Assembly (NCBI RefSeq): GCF_014190875.1
Contig: NZ_JACHVS010000002.1
Coordinates: 372,001-436,000 of the forward strand
Direction: 5' to 3'
DNA: 64,000 nt
Origin: Paeniglutamicibacter cryotolerans
GTDB taxonomy: Bacteria > Actinomycetota > Actinomycetes > Actinomycetales > Micrococcaceae
How positions within the stretch are numbered: the stretch's first letter is position 1; the number at the start of each line of letters is the position of its first letter. Made by a program: the position numbers and the translations under genes. The notes under the pieces are model-generated. The model saw nothing but the letters and a program-made list of their open reading frames with translations, was not told the origin of the DNA and did not search any database. This document shows positions 48,109 to 58,030 of the stretch, piece by piece.

Positions 48109-49767
48109 CTATTTCCGGTTGCTCGTCAGGCGGGCGGCCACCACGGCCAATTGTGCCATTCCGGCATCGCGGTCAGTGAGGTGCAGGCGCAGCACGGGGC
48201 GGCCGAGGTCTGCCAGCACCTGTGCGTCGCCGGTGGCCTGGGCCGAAATCAGCTCACCGAAGGTGAATGGAATCCCGGGGATCGAGAGGTCAAGCGCTGA
48301 CTCCGCCGTGATCTGCAGGAACGCGCCGACCTTCGGCCCGCCCTTGTGGAACTGGCCGGTGGAGTGCAAGAAGCGTGGTCCCCAGCCGAAGGTCGCGGGG
48401 CGCCGTGCCGCTTCTGCCAGCAGCGCCCGGACCGAGCCCAGCGGGCTTTCGGCCATCCGGTCCAGATACGCCTGCACGCTGAGGTAGCCGCGCGGTTCCA
48501 GCGTTTCCAGCAGTGCAGCCAGGGCACCCTCCAGGTCTCCGACGCCATCGAGCAGGCCGTCGGTGGCCCGGATTTCGACGGCGCCATCGGTCAGCATGGC
48601 AGGAACCGCCGCGGGTGTGGCATCGAGCAGGCCGCGGGTGGCGGTCTTGGCCGACTCCACGTCGGGCTGGTCGAACGGGTTGATGCCCAGCAGCCGGCTG
48701 GCGACGACGGTGGCATATTCCCAGAGCAGCATCTGGCTGCCCAGGGAACCGGAAACGATGACCTGATCGCGGTTTTCGAAGACCTGCTCGTCGTCCAGGT
48801 CGGCCGTGTCGGCGACCAGGCGCACCAGCAGCATGTCCGAGGCGTCCCAGTCGTTCTGCCCGGAGCAGGCCGCGAGTTCCGGGTCGTTGTTTTCCACCAC
48901 GACGGGCAACAGGCCGGTGCCGGACTTGCCGGTGGATTCGGCGATGAGCTGTTCAGCCCAGTCGGCGAACCCGACGATGCCGGAGCCCTCGTCGCTGAAC
49001 ACGATCTTGTCGCGCAGCGGCACGGTGCCGGCCAAGGCGGCGCCCAGGGCCAGTCCGATGTTGTCCGTGTCGTCGTCGGCGAGGAATTCGGCAGCCTCCT
49101 CGGCCTCCTCAAGCAGGGACTCGATGTCCACGCCCGCCAGGCCCGAGGGAACCAGACCGAACGCGGTCAGCGCGGAATAGCGCCCGCCGACCTTCGGATT
49201 CGCATGGAAAATCGCACGGTATCCGGCGGCTTGCGAGGCAAGGTCCAGGGGGGAGTCCGGGTCGGTGATCACGATGATGCGTTGCTTCGCGTCGACCCCG
49301 GCATCGCCGAAGGCCTGCTCGAAGACCCGGCGCTGCGAATCGGTTTCCACGGTCGAACCGGACTTGGAGGCAACGACCAGCACGCTGGTGGCCAGCCGGT
49401 CGGTCAGCGCGTTGGCCACCATGTCCGGGTCGGTGGAATCCAGGACGACGAGTTCGACGTCGTAGGTGGCGGTGATGACCTCGGGGGCAAGGGAAGAGCC
49501 GCCCATGCCGGCGAGCACAATCCGGTTGATGCCCTCGGCACGCAGTTCGGCACGCAGTGCTGCGATCGGCGCGAGCAGCGCGCGGGAGGTTTCCGCCAGG
49601 TCGACCCAGTCCAGCCGGACGGAGGCCTCTGCCTCGGCGTCCGGACCCCACAGCGTGAGGTCCTTGGCGGCGATTCGGGATGCCACGCGGGCGGCCGCCA
49701 GGGCGCCGACATGCGTTTCAACGGCCAGCTGTGCCGCGCCGGTGGCGATGAAACCGAGCGAGCTCAC
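48109..49767 (-). CDS. pgi: Glucose-6-phosphate isomerase
   Basis: This encodes 552 residues that interconvert glucose 6-phosphate and fructose 6-phosphate. It belongs to the actinobacterial type usually found next to tal and zwf. Sugar-isomerase motifs include [15 protein letters not shown] (near residue 83), [15 protein letters not shown] (near 128) for phosphate binding, and [18 protein letters not shown] (near 195). The C-terminal [17 protein letters not shown] holds the conserved Lys and His region. The GTG start overlaps the tal stop in a GTGA junction. Confidence 0.93.
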   Translation of the reverse strand: MSSLGFIATGAAQLAVETHVGALAAARVASRIAAKDLTLWGPDAEAEASVRLDWVDLAETSRALLAPIAALRAELRAEGINRIVLAGMGGSSLAPEVITATYDVELVVLDSTDPDMVANALTDRLATSVLVVASKSGSTVETDSQRRVFEQAFGDAGVDAKQRIIVITDPDSPLDLASQAAGYRAIFHANPKVGGRYSALTAFGLVPSGLAGVDIESLLEEAEEAAEFLADDDTDNIGLALGAALAGTVPLRDKIVFSDEGSGIVGFADWAEQLIAESTGKSGTGLLPVVVENNDPELAACSGQNDWDASDMLLVRLVADTADLDDEQVFENRDQVIVSGSLGSQMLLWEYATVVASRLLGINPFDQPDVESAKTATRGLLDATPAAVPAMLTDGAVEIRATDGLLDGVGDLEGALAALLETLEPRGYLSVQAYLDRMAESPLGSVRALLAEAARRPATFGWGPRFLHSTGQFHKGGPKVGAFLQITAESALDLSIPGIPFTFGELISAQATGDAQVLADLGRPVLRLHLTDRDAGMAQLAVVAARLTSNRK

Positions 49768-50879
49768 TTGGAGGTGCTTTCGGCCAGGGCTGCCTTCACG
49801 TCGTCGATGACTTCGATCCAGGACGCATCGAACTTCGCCAGGCCCTCGACCTCCAACTGCTCCACTACCTGGTGGTAATCGATGCCCAACCCGGCCAGGT
49901 CATCGAGCACCGCATTGGATTCGGCGTAACTGCCGCTGACGGTGTCCCCGGTGACCTGCCCGTGGTCCGCCAGGGCATCCAGGGTCTTCTCCGGCATGGT
50001 GTTCACCACGTGCGCGGCGACCAAGCCGGTCACATACAGGGTGTCCGGGTAGGCCGGGTCCTTCACCCCGGTGGAGGCCCACAGTGGGCGTTGGACCTGC
50101 GCGCCGGCGGCCGCCAGCAGCTTGAAGCGCTCCGATCCGGTGGTTTCCTCGAAGATCTGGTAGGCCAGGCGGGCGTTGGCCAGTCCGGCCTTGCCGCGCA
50201 GTCCCAGCGCCGCATCGGAGCCCAGGGCGTTGAGCCTGCCATCGATTTCGCTGTCCACGCGCGAGACGAAGAACGAGGCGACCGAGGAGATGGTGGACAA
50301 GTCGTGTCCGTTGGCCAGGGCCCCCTCCATGCCGGTGAGCCAGGCATTGATGACGGCGCGGTAGCGGGCCAGGGAGAAGATCAGGGTGACGTTTACGCCG
50401 ATGCCGGCGGCCAGGGTGGCCGAGATCGCTTCCAGGCCCTCCACGGTGGCGGGGATCTTGATCAGGACGTTGGCTCGGTCCACCTTGGCGTGCAGCTTCG
50501 CCGCCTCGGCGATGGTGCCTGCGGTGTCGCGGGCCAGGCGCGGGTCGACCTCGATGGACACGCGGCCGTCGATACCGTCGGAGGCGGCGTGCACCGGTGC
50601 GAAGAGGTCGCACGCGTTGGCGACGTCGGTGGTGGTGATCTCGAAGATCGCCGCTTCGGCGTCGGCTCCGGCGGCTGCCAGCTCGGCGACCTGTTCGGCG
50701 TAGGAGGCACCATCCTGCAGGGCGGCGGCGAAGATCGAGGGGTTGGTCGTCACCCCGACGACATTCTTTTCCGCGATGAGCGCCGCCAGTGACCCGGAGG
50801 TCAGGCGTTCGCGCGAGAGGTCATCGAGCCAGATGGAAACACCGGCAGTGGAAAGTGCCTGGGTGTTGGGGTTGCTCAT
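49764..50879 (-). CDS. tal: Transaldolase
   Basis: This encodes 371 residues of the longer actinobacterial transaldolase type. The Schiff-base Lys is in [15 protein letters not shown] (near residue 140). [14 protein letters not shown] (near 43), [11 protein letters not shown] (near 170), and [12 protein letters not shown] complete the active site. I chose ATG 50879 because the protein then begins [10 protein letters not shown], as in relatives, with GGAAGGACTCACC containing a ribosome site just upstream. It is co-transcribed with pgi, with overlapping codons. Confidence 0.95.
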   Translation of the reverse strand: MSNPNTQALSTAGVSIWLDDLSRERLTSGSLAALIAEKNVVGVTTNPSIFAAALQDGASYAEQVAELAAAGADAEAAIFEITTTDVANACDLFAPVHAASDGIDGRVSIEVDPRLARDTAGTIAEAAKLHAKVDRANVLIKIPATVEGLEAISATLAAGIGVNVTLIFSLARYRAVINAWLTGMEGALANGHDLSTISSVASFFVSRVDSEIDGRLNALGSDAALGLRGKAGLANARLAYQIFEETTGSERFKLLAAAGAQVQRPLWASTGVKDPAYPDTLYVTGLVAAHVVNTMPEKTLDALADHGQVTGDTVSGSYAESNAVLDDLAGLGIDYHQVVEQLEVEGLAKFDASWIEVIDDVKAALAESTSK

Positions 50880-50961
50880 GAGGTGAGTCCTTCCGTGGTA
50901 CGTCAGGGTGCTGGAGTGAGGGGGGTGCTGAAATCGGTGTGCTGAAACCATGGGCGGGCTG

Positions 50962-51004
50962 CTGCCCGGTATCCGGCGGCGGACCGCCGCCGGATACCGG
51001 GCAG
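50962..51004 (-). terminator. Very large palindrome between tkt and tal
   Basis: Bases 50962-50982 are the exact reverse complement of 50984-51004, a 21-bp stem with a single central base (a few pairs must open to form a loop). It begins ten bases after the tkt stop. Strong enough to terminate or to stabilise the tkt message. tal may have its own promoter in the remaining 80 bases. Confidence 0.65.
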
Positions 51005-51013
51005 GTACCCCGG

Positions 51014-53128
51014 CTAGCTGCCTGTGGCGGCGAGCGAGGTGCGGGCGGCCGCGGTGACAGCTTCCGTGGTGATCCCGAACTCGGTGTACAGGCGCTGGTA
51101 GTCCGCCGAGGCGCCGAAGTGGTCCAGCGAGATGATCCGGCCGGCGTCGCCGACCAGTTCGCGCCAGCCCTGGGCCACGCCGGCTTCCACCGAAACGCGT
51201 GCCTTGACCGCGGCCGGCAGCACCGATTCGCGGTAGGCGGCATCCTGGGCGTTGAACCACTCGAGGCACGGGATGGACACCACGCGGGCGCCGATGCTCT
51301 CGGCCGCCAGCGCCGCGCGGGCGCCGATCGCCAGCTGGACCTCGGAGCCGGTGGCCAGCAGCAGCACCTGCGGGGCGACGAGGGCCCCGTCGATGACGGC
51401 GTCGGCCAGGACGTACGCGCCGCGGGCCACACCCGAGGCATCGCCGAAGCCGAGCTCCTGCCGGTCGTAGACCGGCAGGTTCTGCCGCGAGAGCACGAGT
51501 CCGGCCGGGGTGGAGGTGTTCTCCAAGATGGTCTTCCAGCTCCAGGCAACCTCGTTCGCGTCCGCCGGGCGGACCACGTCGAAGTTCGGGATGGCGCGCA
51601 GCGAGGCGAGCTGTTCCACCGGCTGGTGCGTCGGGCCGTCCTCGCCCAGGCCGATCGAGTCGTGCGTCCAGATGTAGATCGAGGGCACGCCCATCAGCGC
51701 GGAGAGGCGGATGGCCGGGCGCTGGTAGTCGGAGAAGATCAGGAACGTGCCGGAGTAGGCGCGGGTCTTGGAGGCGAGTACGATGCCGTTGACGATTGAG
51801 GCCGCCGCGTGCTCGCGGATGCCGAAGTGCAGCACCCGACCGTACGGGTTCCCGGACCAGGTGGTGGTCTGGGCGGAGGAAGGAATGAAGGACGGTGCGC
51901 CCTCGATCGTGGTGTTGTTCGAGCCGGCCAGGTCCGCGGATCCGCCCCAGAGCTCGGGCAGTACGCCGGCGATGGCGTTGATGACCTTGCCGGAAGCCGC
52001 ACGGGTGGCCAGGTCCTTGCCCGGTGCGAAGACCGGCAGGTTCTCCTCCCAGCGCGCCGGCAGGGTGCCGGCCTCGATGCGCTCCAACAGTGCGGCGTTA
52101 TCCGGGTGGGCAGCGGTCCAGGCGTCGAAGCCGGTCTGCCAAGCGGCGTGAGTGGCGGCGCCGCGGGCGGCGACCTGCCGGGCATGGGCCAGCACCTCGT
52201 CCTGGATCACGAAGTCCTGTGCCGGGTCGAAGCCGAGCACCTCCTTGAGCGCCGCGACCTCTTCGGTGCCGAGCTTGGAGCCGTGGATGCCGCCGGTGTT
52301 CTGCTTCTTCGGGGACGGGAAGCCGATGATGGTGCGCAGCGAGATGATCGAGGGGCGGTTGGTCTCGGCCTTGGCCGCGATCAGCGCGTCGTTCAGTTCG
52401 GCCATGTCCTCGACGTAGGAACCGGTCTTGGTCCAGTCCACGCGGGCCGTGTGCCAGCCGTAGGCGGCGTAGCGCCCCAGGACGTCCTCGGTGAACGCCA
52501 CGTCGGTGTCGTCCTCGATGGAGATGTGGTTCTCGTCGTACACCACGACGAGGTTGCCCAGCTGCTGGTGTCCGGCCAGCGAGGAGGCCTCGGAGGTGAC
52601 GCCTTCCTGCAGGTCCCCGTCGGAGGCGATGACCCAGATGGTGTGGTCGAACGGCGAGGTGCCGGCCGGGGCGTCGGGATCCATGAGCCCGCGCATGCGG
52701 CGTTGGGCGTAGGCGAAGCCGACGGCCGAGGCCAGGCCCTGGCCCAGCGGGCCGGTGGTGATCTCCACGCCGGCGGTGTGGCCGTGTTCGGGGTGGCCCG
52801 GGGTCTTGGCGCCCCAGGTGCGCAGCTCCTTCAGGTCATCGAGTTCCAGGCCGTAGCCGCACAGGAAGAGCTGTAGGTACAGGGTCAGTGAGGTGTGTCC
52901 GGGGGACAGGACGAAGCGGTCCCGGCCGATCCACTCGGGATGTGCCGGGTCGTGGCGGATATGCTGTTGGAAGAGCAGATACGCGGCCGGTGCCAGGGAC
53001 ATGGCGGTACCGGGGTGTCCGCTACCGACCTTCTCGACCGCATCTGCGGCCAGGACGCGGGCGGTGTCGACCGCCCGGCGGTCCAACTCGGTCCACGTCA
53101 ATTCCTGAACTTCTGATACTGGCGCCAC
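51014..53128 (-). CDS. tkt: Transketolase
   Basis: This encodes 704 residues of thiamine diphosphate enzyme of the non-oxidative pentose phosphate branch. [18 protein letters not shown] (near residue 28), [13 protein letters not shown] (near 74), the TPP-binding [12 protein letters not shown] with VVYDENHIS (near 165-200), and [15 protein letters not shown] (near 415) are clear. I chose GTG 53128 because GAGGGA lies about eight bases upstream. The ORF extends to 53167 without a better site. It is the first gene of the minus-strand operon and divergent from ctaB. Confidence 0.96.
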   Translation of the reverse strand: MAPVSEVQELTWTELDRRAVDTARVLAADAVEKVGSGHPGTAMSLAPAAYLLFQQHIRHDPAHPEWIGRDRFVLSPGHTSLTLYLQLFLCGYGLELDDLKELRTWGAKTPGHPEHGHTAGVEITTGPLGQGLASAVGFAYAQRRMRGLMDPDAPAGTSPFDHTIWVIASDGDLQEGVTSEASSLAGHQQLGNLVVVYDENHISIEDDTDVAFTEDVLGRYAAYGWHTARVDWTKTGSYVEDMAELNDALIAAKAETNRPSIISLRTIIGFPSPKKQNTGGIHGSKLGTEEVAALKEVLGFDPAQDFVIQDEVLAHARQVAARGAATHAAWQTGFDAWTAAHPDNAALLERIEAGTLPARWEENLPVFAPGKDLATRAASGKVINAIAGVLPELWGGSADLAGSNNTTIEGAPSFIPSSAQTTTWSGNPYGRVLHFGIREHAAASIVNGIVLASKTRAYSGTFLIFSDYQRPAIRLSALMGVPSIYIWTHDSIGLGEDGPTHQPVEQLASLRAIPNFDVVRPADANEVAWSWKTILENTSTPAGLVLSRQNLPVYDRQELGFGDASGVARGAYVLADAVIDGALVAPQVLLLATGSEVQLAIGARAALAAESIGARVVSIPCLEWFNAQDAAYRESVLPAAVKARVSVEAGVAQGWRELVGDAGRIISLDHFGASADYQRLYTEFGITTEAVTAAARTSLAATGS

Positions 53129-53374
53129 GTTGTGGTCCCTCTCTGTGGTCTGGACAGCTATGCACATCCGGAGATTTCCACGCCGGATGGAAGACGCCGC
53201 TCACCCGACCCAAGCACGTGCTGGGTGGCAGGGCGGCGGCGCACCCTTCCAGCCTAGCGCGGACGGCCACCAGAAAGCCCGTTTATGGCGACAAAACACT
53301 GGACATGAGGCAACAATCGGGGAACGCGCTCTGGTGTGCGCGGCGCCACCCCAGTTCTACGTCCCGTAAAAGGG

Positions 53375-53380
53375 TATGAT
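53375..53380 (+). promoter_or_regulatory. Possible -10 element of ctaB
   Basis: TATGAT lies 36 bases upstream of the ctaB ATG in the divergent tkt-ctaB region. The -35 is not clear. Confidence 0.4.
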
Positions 53381-53416
53381 GGGCCTGTCTGTCTTAACCC
53401 CGAAGAACTGAGTGGC

Positions 53417-54400
53417 ATGTCCGTGAAGACCGTTCCCGTTGATTCCTCCGTGGCGAATCGTGCGTCGCGCCAGCACGACGAGTCCGTTGGCGACTTCGTC
53501 TCGCGCAAGGCCAAGGCCTATTTGGCGCTGACCAAGCCGCGGGTGGTCGAGCTCCTGCTGGTCACGACGCTGCCGACCATGATTTTCGCGCAGCGCGGGT
53601 TCCCGCCGCTGCTGCTGGTGTTGGCGACCTTGGTCGGCGGAGCAATGGCGGCCGGCGCGTCGGGCTCCTTCAACTGCTACATCGACCGCGACATGGACAA
53701 GCTCATGAAGCGCACCAAGGGCCGCCCGCTGGTTACCGGCGACGTGACTCCGCGCGAGGCGCTGATCTTCTCCTGGACCCTGGCGATCGCCTCGCTGGTG
53801 GTGCTCTGGTTCGGAACCAACCCGCTGACCACTGCCCTGGGCCTGGCGGCGATCCTGTTCTATGTCGTGCTCTACACGCTGATCCTCAAGCGCCGTACAG
53901 CGCAGAATATCGTCTGGGGCGGCATTGCCGGCTGCATGCCGGTACTGATCGCCTGGGCCGCGGTGACCAACAAGGTCGAATGGCCCGCCATCATCCTGTT
54001 CCTGATCATCTTCCTCTGGACCCCACCGCACTACTGGCCGCTGTCGATGAAGTATGCGGACGACTACAACGCGGCAAAGGTGCCGATGCTCGGCGCCATC
54101 GCCAGCGCCAAGCGGGTCTCGGTACAGGTGGTGCTCTACGCCTGGGCGACGGTGGTCTGCTCGCTGCTGCTGGCCCCGATGGGCTACGCGGGCATCGTCT
54201 ACACGGTGCTGGCGGGCGCCAGCGGCGCCTGGTTCGTCTACGAGTGCCATGTCTTGTACCGCGAGGCCCAGCACGAGCATGAGCCGGCGGACATGAACAA
54301 GAAGGCCATGAAGGTCTTCCACATCTCCATCACTTACCTCACGATCGTGTTCCTGGCCCTGGCCGTGGATCCGTTCGTCGGTGGCCCGCTCTTCGGCTGA
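53417..54400 (+). CDS. ctaB: Protoheme IX farnesyltransferase (heme O synthase)
   Basis: This encodes 327 residues, a UbiA-type prenyltransferase with about nine membrane helices that adds a farnesyl chain to heme b to make heme O. The Asp-rich motif [20 protein letters not shown] (near residue 90) binds the prenyl diphosphate, and the second is [14 protein letters not shown] (near 215). HYWPLSMKY and the early [16 protein letters not shown] match CtaB. ATG 53417 is the first plausible start. It works with ctaA 3 kb away. A terminator with a T-run follows. Confidence 0.95.
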   Translation: MSVKTVPVDSSVANRASRQHDESVGDFVSRKAKAYLALTKPRVVELLLVTTLPTMIFAQRGFPPLLLVLATLVGGAMAAGASGSFNCYIDRDMDKLMKRTKGRPLVTGDVTPREALIFSWTLAIASLVVLWFGTNPLTTALGLAAILFYVVLYTLILKRRTAQNIVWGGIAGCMPVLIAWAAVTNKVEWPAIILFLIIFLWTPPHYWPLSMKYADDYNAAKVPMLGAIASAKRVSVQVVLYAWATVVCSLLLAPMGYAGIVYTVLAGASGAWFVYECHVLYREAQHEHEPADMNKKAMKVFHISITYLTIVFLALAVDPFVGGPLFG

Positions 54401-54415
54401 TCCGCCACAGGTCCG

Positions 54416-54465
54416 AAACGGCCCGCTCCGTTCCCTGCTGTCAGGGGGCATGGAGCGGGCCGTTT
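54416..54465 (+). terminator. Terminator after ctaB
   Basis: 14-bp perfect stem (54416-54429 with 54452-54465) ending in GCCGTTTT, with a large loop that has a smaller internal stem. Confidence 0.8.
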
Positions 54466-54540
54466 TGTCGTAATGGGAGGGCTGCCGGCAGGTGCGGCCG
54501 CGCGAGGGTGCGGCAGGGGGGTGAACAGTGCTCTGTTGTG

Positions 54541-56208
54541 TCAGGCGACGCCGGGGATGCTGCCCGGGGGCTGCGGGTTGCCGATCAGCTCGGGGTGCCA
54601 ATAGGTGTTCCGGATCGGGCGGCGCAGCGGGTCGAGGGAGGTCGGCGGCAGTACATATGGCACGCCGTTGACCACTTTAATGCCGAAGGCGCCCAGATGG
54701 GCCACGTGGTGGTGCGAAACGCAGAGCATGGCGCCGTTATCCACCGATGTCACACCACCGTCGCGCCAGAACTCCACATGGTGGATCTCGCAGTGTTCCG
54801 GCGGCTCTGTGCATCCCGGGAACACGCAGCCACGGTCCCTGTGGGCGATGGCGACCCGTTGGTGGGTGGGGAATTTCCGCGTGGAGCGACCCAGGTCAAG
54901 TACGCGTCCGTTGGTGTCCAGCAACAAGGGGATGACTTCGGCATCGCAGGCCAGACGCCGGATCGTGGCCGGAGCGAGCTGTGCCCCGTGGGCGGTGCTT
55001 CCTGCGGCTTCGAGCTGCCCCAGCAGGCTGCGGTAGTCGATGCTGACGACGAGCTGGGTTCGGGGCCGTTTGGGCCCGGAGGCTCCGGTGCCGGAGAGTT
55101 CGCCGCGGCAGGCCGTGATCAGCAGTTCCAGGCGGCGCTGGGCCGTCGTCGAATCCCAGCCGCCGGTTGTCTGGCTTCCGTCCCCGATGCCACCGGGTCC
55201 GGTTGCGGCGCGGGGGTCCGTGGCCTCGATGCCGAACCAGGACGGGGGCGCAGGGGCCGCGGCGTCGGACCGGCTGCCAACGACGGATGCGGAAGCGCCA
55301 CCGCTCCAGGTTGCCGGCACCCGGTTGGTTTTCAGCCGGGGGTTGTTGATCGTGTCGAAGCATGTGAGGAGCACTTCGGATTGGTCGGCGGTGCACAGCA
55401 CCTTCCATTCGTCCAGCCCGCGCCTGGAGCTGACGAAGAACATGCCCTGGCGGGCATGCAGCTCCTCGGGGGACGGATCCAGGGCCGCTGCCTCGAGTCC
55501 GGCCTCCAATTGTTGCAGCACGGCGCGGGTCCCGCGGGAATCCTGAGTGCGCACTGATTCGGCAACGGCGCGTTCGAGGTCGGTGGCGATGACGGGGCCA
55601 TCGGGCAGCCGGTCGCTGCTCAGGCGGAGCTCTGCGAGTTTCCGGGCAGCTGAGGTGAGATTCCCGGGATCGGCCTCGGCGGTGCCCAGCAGGCCGCCGA
55701 GCAACGGGAAGCGGGCCGGGCGCGGCAGGCCGTAGTCGTCCGTGCCGGGCAGCAGCAGCGCGGCGGAGGCAATCCGGTTGCCTGCCTCGGTGCGGGTGAT
55801 GCACAGACGCCGGTGTAGGAATTCGGTGGCGTCGCGGAAGAGTGGTTTGCCGGCGCGCGGGGAATAGTCCTCGGAGGGCAGGTCCGTTGCGCCGGAGGCG
55901 AAGGCGCCGGATGGTTCCAGTGCCGCATCGATGGAGGTGAGGCGGGCGTCGTCGAGCTCATGGACCAGCGTGCGTTGTGCGGCGTGGGCGGCCAAGACCT
56001 GGCCGTGTCCGGTGATGCGATGGCCTCGCTCGACGAGTGCTACCAGCGCGGCTGCCCGGACCGGGGTGGTTTCGGACCCGATGAAGCCGTGGAACAGGGA
56101 CGCACGGAAGTCATCGGCTGCGGCAAGCTGCCGTAGCGGGTCTGATGTGGCCGAAAGGGCCAGCATCAGTGTGGTGACATTCGGATCCGTGTTCATGGAA
56201 CCCAGCAT
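54541..56208 (-). CDS. DUF222/HNH endonuclease family protein
   Basis: This encodes 555 residues. The long N-terminal part resembles DUF222 (helical), and the C-terminal 100 residues form an HNH nuclease: RDRGCVFPGCTEPPEHCEIH, then HHVEFWRDGGVTSVDNGAML with CVSHHHVAHLG. Multiple copies of such proteins occur in actinobacterial genomes, often linked to phage, introns or 13E12-type repeats in mycobacteria, but their role is unproven. Starts at 56208 or 56196 are possible. A Gly/Pro/Ala-rich region near the middle is low-complexity. It stands alone between ctaB and ctaA. Confidence 0.85.
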   Translation of the reverse strand: MLGSMNTDPNVTTLMLALSATSDPLRQLAAADDFRASLFHGFIGSETTPVRAAALVALVERGHRITGHGQVLAAHAAQRTLVHELDDARLTSIDAALEPSGAFASGATDLPSEDYSPRAGKPLFRDATEFLHRRLCITRTEAGNRIASAALLLPGTDDYGLPRPARFPLLGGLLGTAEADPGNLTSAARKLAELRLSSDRLPDGPVIATDLERAVAESVRTQDSRGTRAVLQQLEAGLEAAALDPSPEELHARQGMFFVSSRRGLDEWKVLCTADQSEVLLTCFDTINNPRLKTNRVPATWSGGASASVVGSRSDAAAPAPPSWFGIEATDPRAATGPGGIGDGSQTTGGWDSTTAQRRLELLITACRGELSGTGASGPKRPRTQLVVSIDYRSLLGQLEAAGSTAHGAQLAPATIRRLACDAEVIPLLLDTNGRVLDLGRSTRKFPTHQRVAIAHRDRGCVFPGCTEPPEHCEIHHVEFWRDGGVTSVDNGAMLCVSHHHVAHLGAFGIKVVNGVPYVLPPTSLDPLRRPIRNTYWHPELIGNPQPPGSIPGVA

Positions 56209-56254
56209 GAGCGGACCTCCGGTGCCGTGGTGGGGTACGGCGCAGGGATGTGGA

Positions 56255-56281
56255 AAAGCCGCGCCCGACGGGCGCGGCTTT
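56255..56281 (-). terminator. Terminator after ctaA
   Basis: 12-bp stem (56255-56266 with 56270-56281) and a 3-base loop. On the minus strand it ends in GGCTTTT, 12 bases past the ctaA stop. Confidence 0.85.
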
Positions 56282-56292
56282 CGCGGTGTTTG

Positions 56293-57243
56293 CTAGGCCG
56301 GGAACCTACCGGTGGAGCGGTCCCAGACGTTGAATGCCGCCGCGACGAGAAGCGCGGAGCAGAGCATGTGGGCCAGAACCAGCCCGATGGGAAGCCCGGT
56401 GAAGTGCTGGGTGTAGCCGATGGCCCCCTGCAGCAGCACCACGCCGGCCAGCAGCCAGAGTCCGGTCCGCAGTTCCTTCGGCGCACCTTTCGTTATCGCA
56501 TAGGCGAGGGCGAACACGGTGGCGGCGACCAGCAGGTACACCGGGACGACGTGGACCCGGGTGACGAGGTAGGCATCGAAATCATGGCGCGGGGCCGGTA
56601 GGCCGTCGTTGCTGTTGGCGCCGGCGTGCGGGCCGGTGCCGGTGACGATAGTGCCCAGGATGACGGATGCAGATGCGGTGGCCATGATCAGCCAGCCGAG
56701 CGCGGACTGCGTCGGGGTGACCGGCAGGGCAGCGGGTGTGGTGCCCCCGCGCAGCAGCATTCCGGTGCGGTTGACCAGCAGTGCGGCGGCCGCCACCAGG
56801 GCGGCGGAGGCCAGGAAGTGCAGCGAGACCACCCATGGGTTCAGCCGGGTCCAGACGGTGATGCCACCGATGATCGCCTGGATAGGGATCACGCCGAGCA
56901 GCACGATGGAGAGCCGGAACGGGACCGGGTGCTTGCGGCGCATGTTCCACAGCGAAGCGATCATGGCGATGGCGATGACCACCAGCACGAAGGTCAGCAT
57001 GCGGTTTCCGAACTCGATCAGGCCGTGGATGCCGCTGGCCGGGACCGGGGTCATCGACCCGGGCACGCAATTGGGCCACTGCGAACAGCCGAGGCCGGAC
57101 TTGGTCAGGCGGACGGCGCCGCCGGTGACGATGATGCCGATCTGCGATGCCAGCGAGGCGATGGCAAGGCGGTGCACTGTCGGTGTCACGCTGGTGGGCA
57201 GTTTTTCGGCCCAGGTGGCGATCCGGGAGGTAGTGGTGCTCAT
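56293..57243 (-). CDS. ctaA: Heme A synthase
   Basis: This encodes 316 residues with about eight membrane helices. CtaA oxidises heme O to heme A for cytochrome aa3 oxidase. Conserved His residues that bind heme are in PASGIHGLIEFGNR (near residue 73), VVSLHFLASAALV (near 140), VTRVHVVPVYLL (near 230) and VLAHMLCSALL (near 295). A Cys pair in GLGCSQWPNCVPG (near 50-60) is typical of the Gram-positive type. It lies 19 bases downstream of an ABC exporter, so the three genes are probably one transcript. Confidence 0.95.
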   Translation of the reverse strand: MSTTTSRIATWAEKLPTSVTPTVHRLAIASLASQIGIIVTGGAVRLTKSGLGCSQWPNCVPGSMTPVPASGIHGLIEFGNRMLTFVLVVIAIAMIASLWNMRRKHPVPFRLSIVLLGVIPIQAIIGGITVWTRLNPWVVSLHFLASAALVAAAALLVNRTGMLLRGGTTPAALPVTPTQSALGWLIMATASASVILGTIVTGTGPHAGANSNDGLPAPRHDFDAYLVTRVHVVPVYLLVAATVFALAYAITKGAPKELRTGLWLLAGVVLLQGAIGYTQHFTGLPIGLVLAHMLCSALLVAAAFNVWDRSTGRFPA

Positions 57244-57262
57244 GTGTTCAGCTCCAGTTGTT

Positions 57263-58030
57263 TCAGTTCCACTTGAAGTAGCGGGTGGCGGCCAGGCCGG
57301 CGAGAACCGTCCAGACAGCGAGGATGAGGAGGGACGGGCCGGAGGCGGAGCCGTCGATCAGCGCGGAGCGCAGGCCGTCGCCGAGTGCAGCCGACGGCAG
57401 CAGTTCGATGACCGGGCGGATGAAGGCCGGGGAGCTTGCCGCGGGGAAGAGGACGCCGCCGATGCCGGCGAGCAGTACCCAGGCGAGGTTGGTGATGGCC
57501 AGCGTGGCCTCGGGGCGCACGGTGCCGGCGATCAGCAGGCCCAGCGCGGTGAACGCCGCGGCGCCGAGGACCAGCAGCACGGCCGCCAAAGGCAGCCCGC
57601 CCGGCGCCGGGGTCCAGCCCAGCAGAAGCGCCGTCGAACAAATCACGACGACCTGGATGGCAAGTACGCTCAGCACGGCGATGACCTTGCCGTAGATCAG
57701 TCCGGCCCGGCCCAGCGGCGTGGTGGACAGGAAGCGCAGCACGCCGTAGCGGCGGTCGAACCCGGTGGCGATGCCCTGGCCGGTGAACGCGGTGGAAACC
57801 ACGCACAGGGTGAGCACGCCGGGGGTTGCCGCGTTGATCGCCGTGGTTTCCACCCCGTCGAGCAGGTTGGTGAACGTCAGGCCGAACAGCGCCATCAGCG
57901 GCAGCACGATGGCAATGACTAGCTGCTCGCCGTTGGAGAGCATGGCCCGGGTCTCGTAGCGGCCCTGGCACAGGATGCGCTGGGCCTGGGACGCCGCGTT
58001 GCCGGGGCGCTGGGTGGACGGCTGGGTCAT
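57263..58030 (-). CDS. ABC-2 type transporter permease
   Basis: This encodes 255 residues with about six membrane helices, an ABC-2 permease. The N-terminus is polar, the first helix is EQLVIAIVLPLMALFGLTF, and TTPLGRAGLIYGKVIAVL follows the cytoplasmic loop. I chose ATG 58030, which overlaps the ATPase stop in an ATGA junction. The frame runs open into the ATPase gene in another phase. Homologues sit beside ctaA in many actinobacteria, suggesting a role tied to cytochrome assembly, but the cargo is unknown. Confidence 0.88.
   Translation of the reverse strand: MTQPSTQRPGNAASQAQRILCQGRYETRAMLSNGEQLVIAIVLPLMALFGLTFTNLLDGVETTAINAATPGVLTLCVVSTAFTGQGIATGFDRRYGVLRFLSTTPLGRAGLIYGKVIAVLSVLAIQVVVICSTALLLGWTPAPGGLPLAAVLLVLGAAAFTALGLLIAGTVRPEATLAITNLAWVLLAGIGGVLFPAASSPAFIRPVIELLPSAALGDGLRSALIDGSASGPSLLILAVWTVLAGLAATRYFKWN

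Noticed and set aside
46557..48179. Long plus-strand frame opposite zwf
   Set aside because: Antisense shadow of zwf produced by high GC3; no domain or ribosome site.
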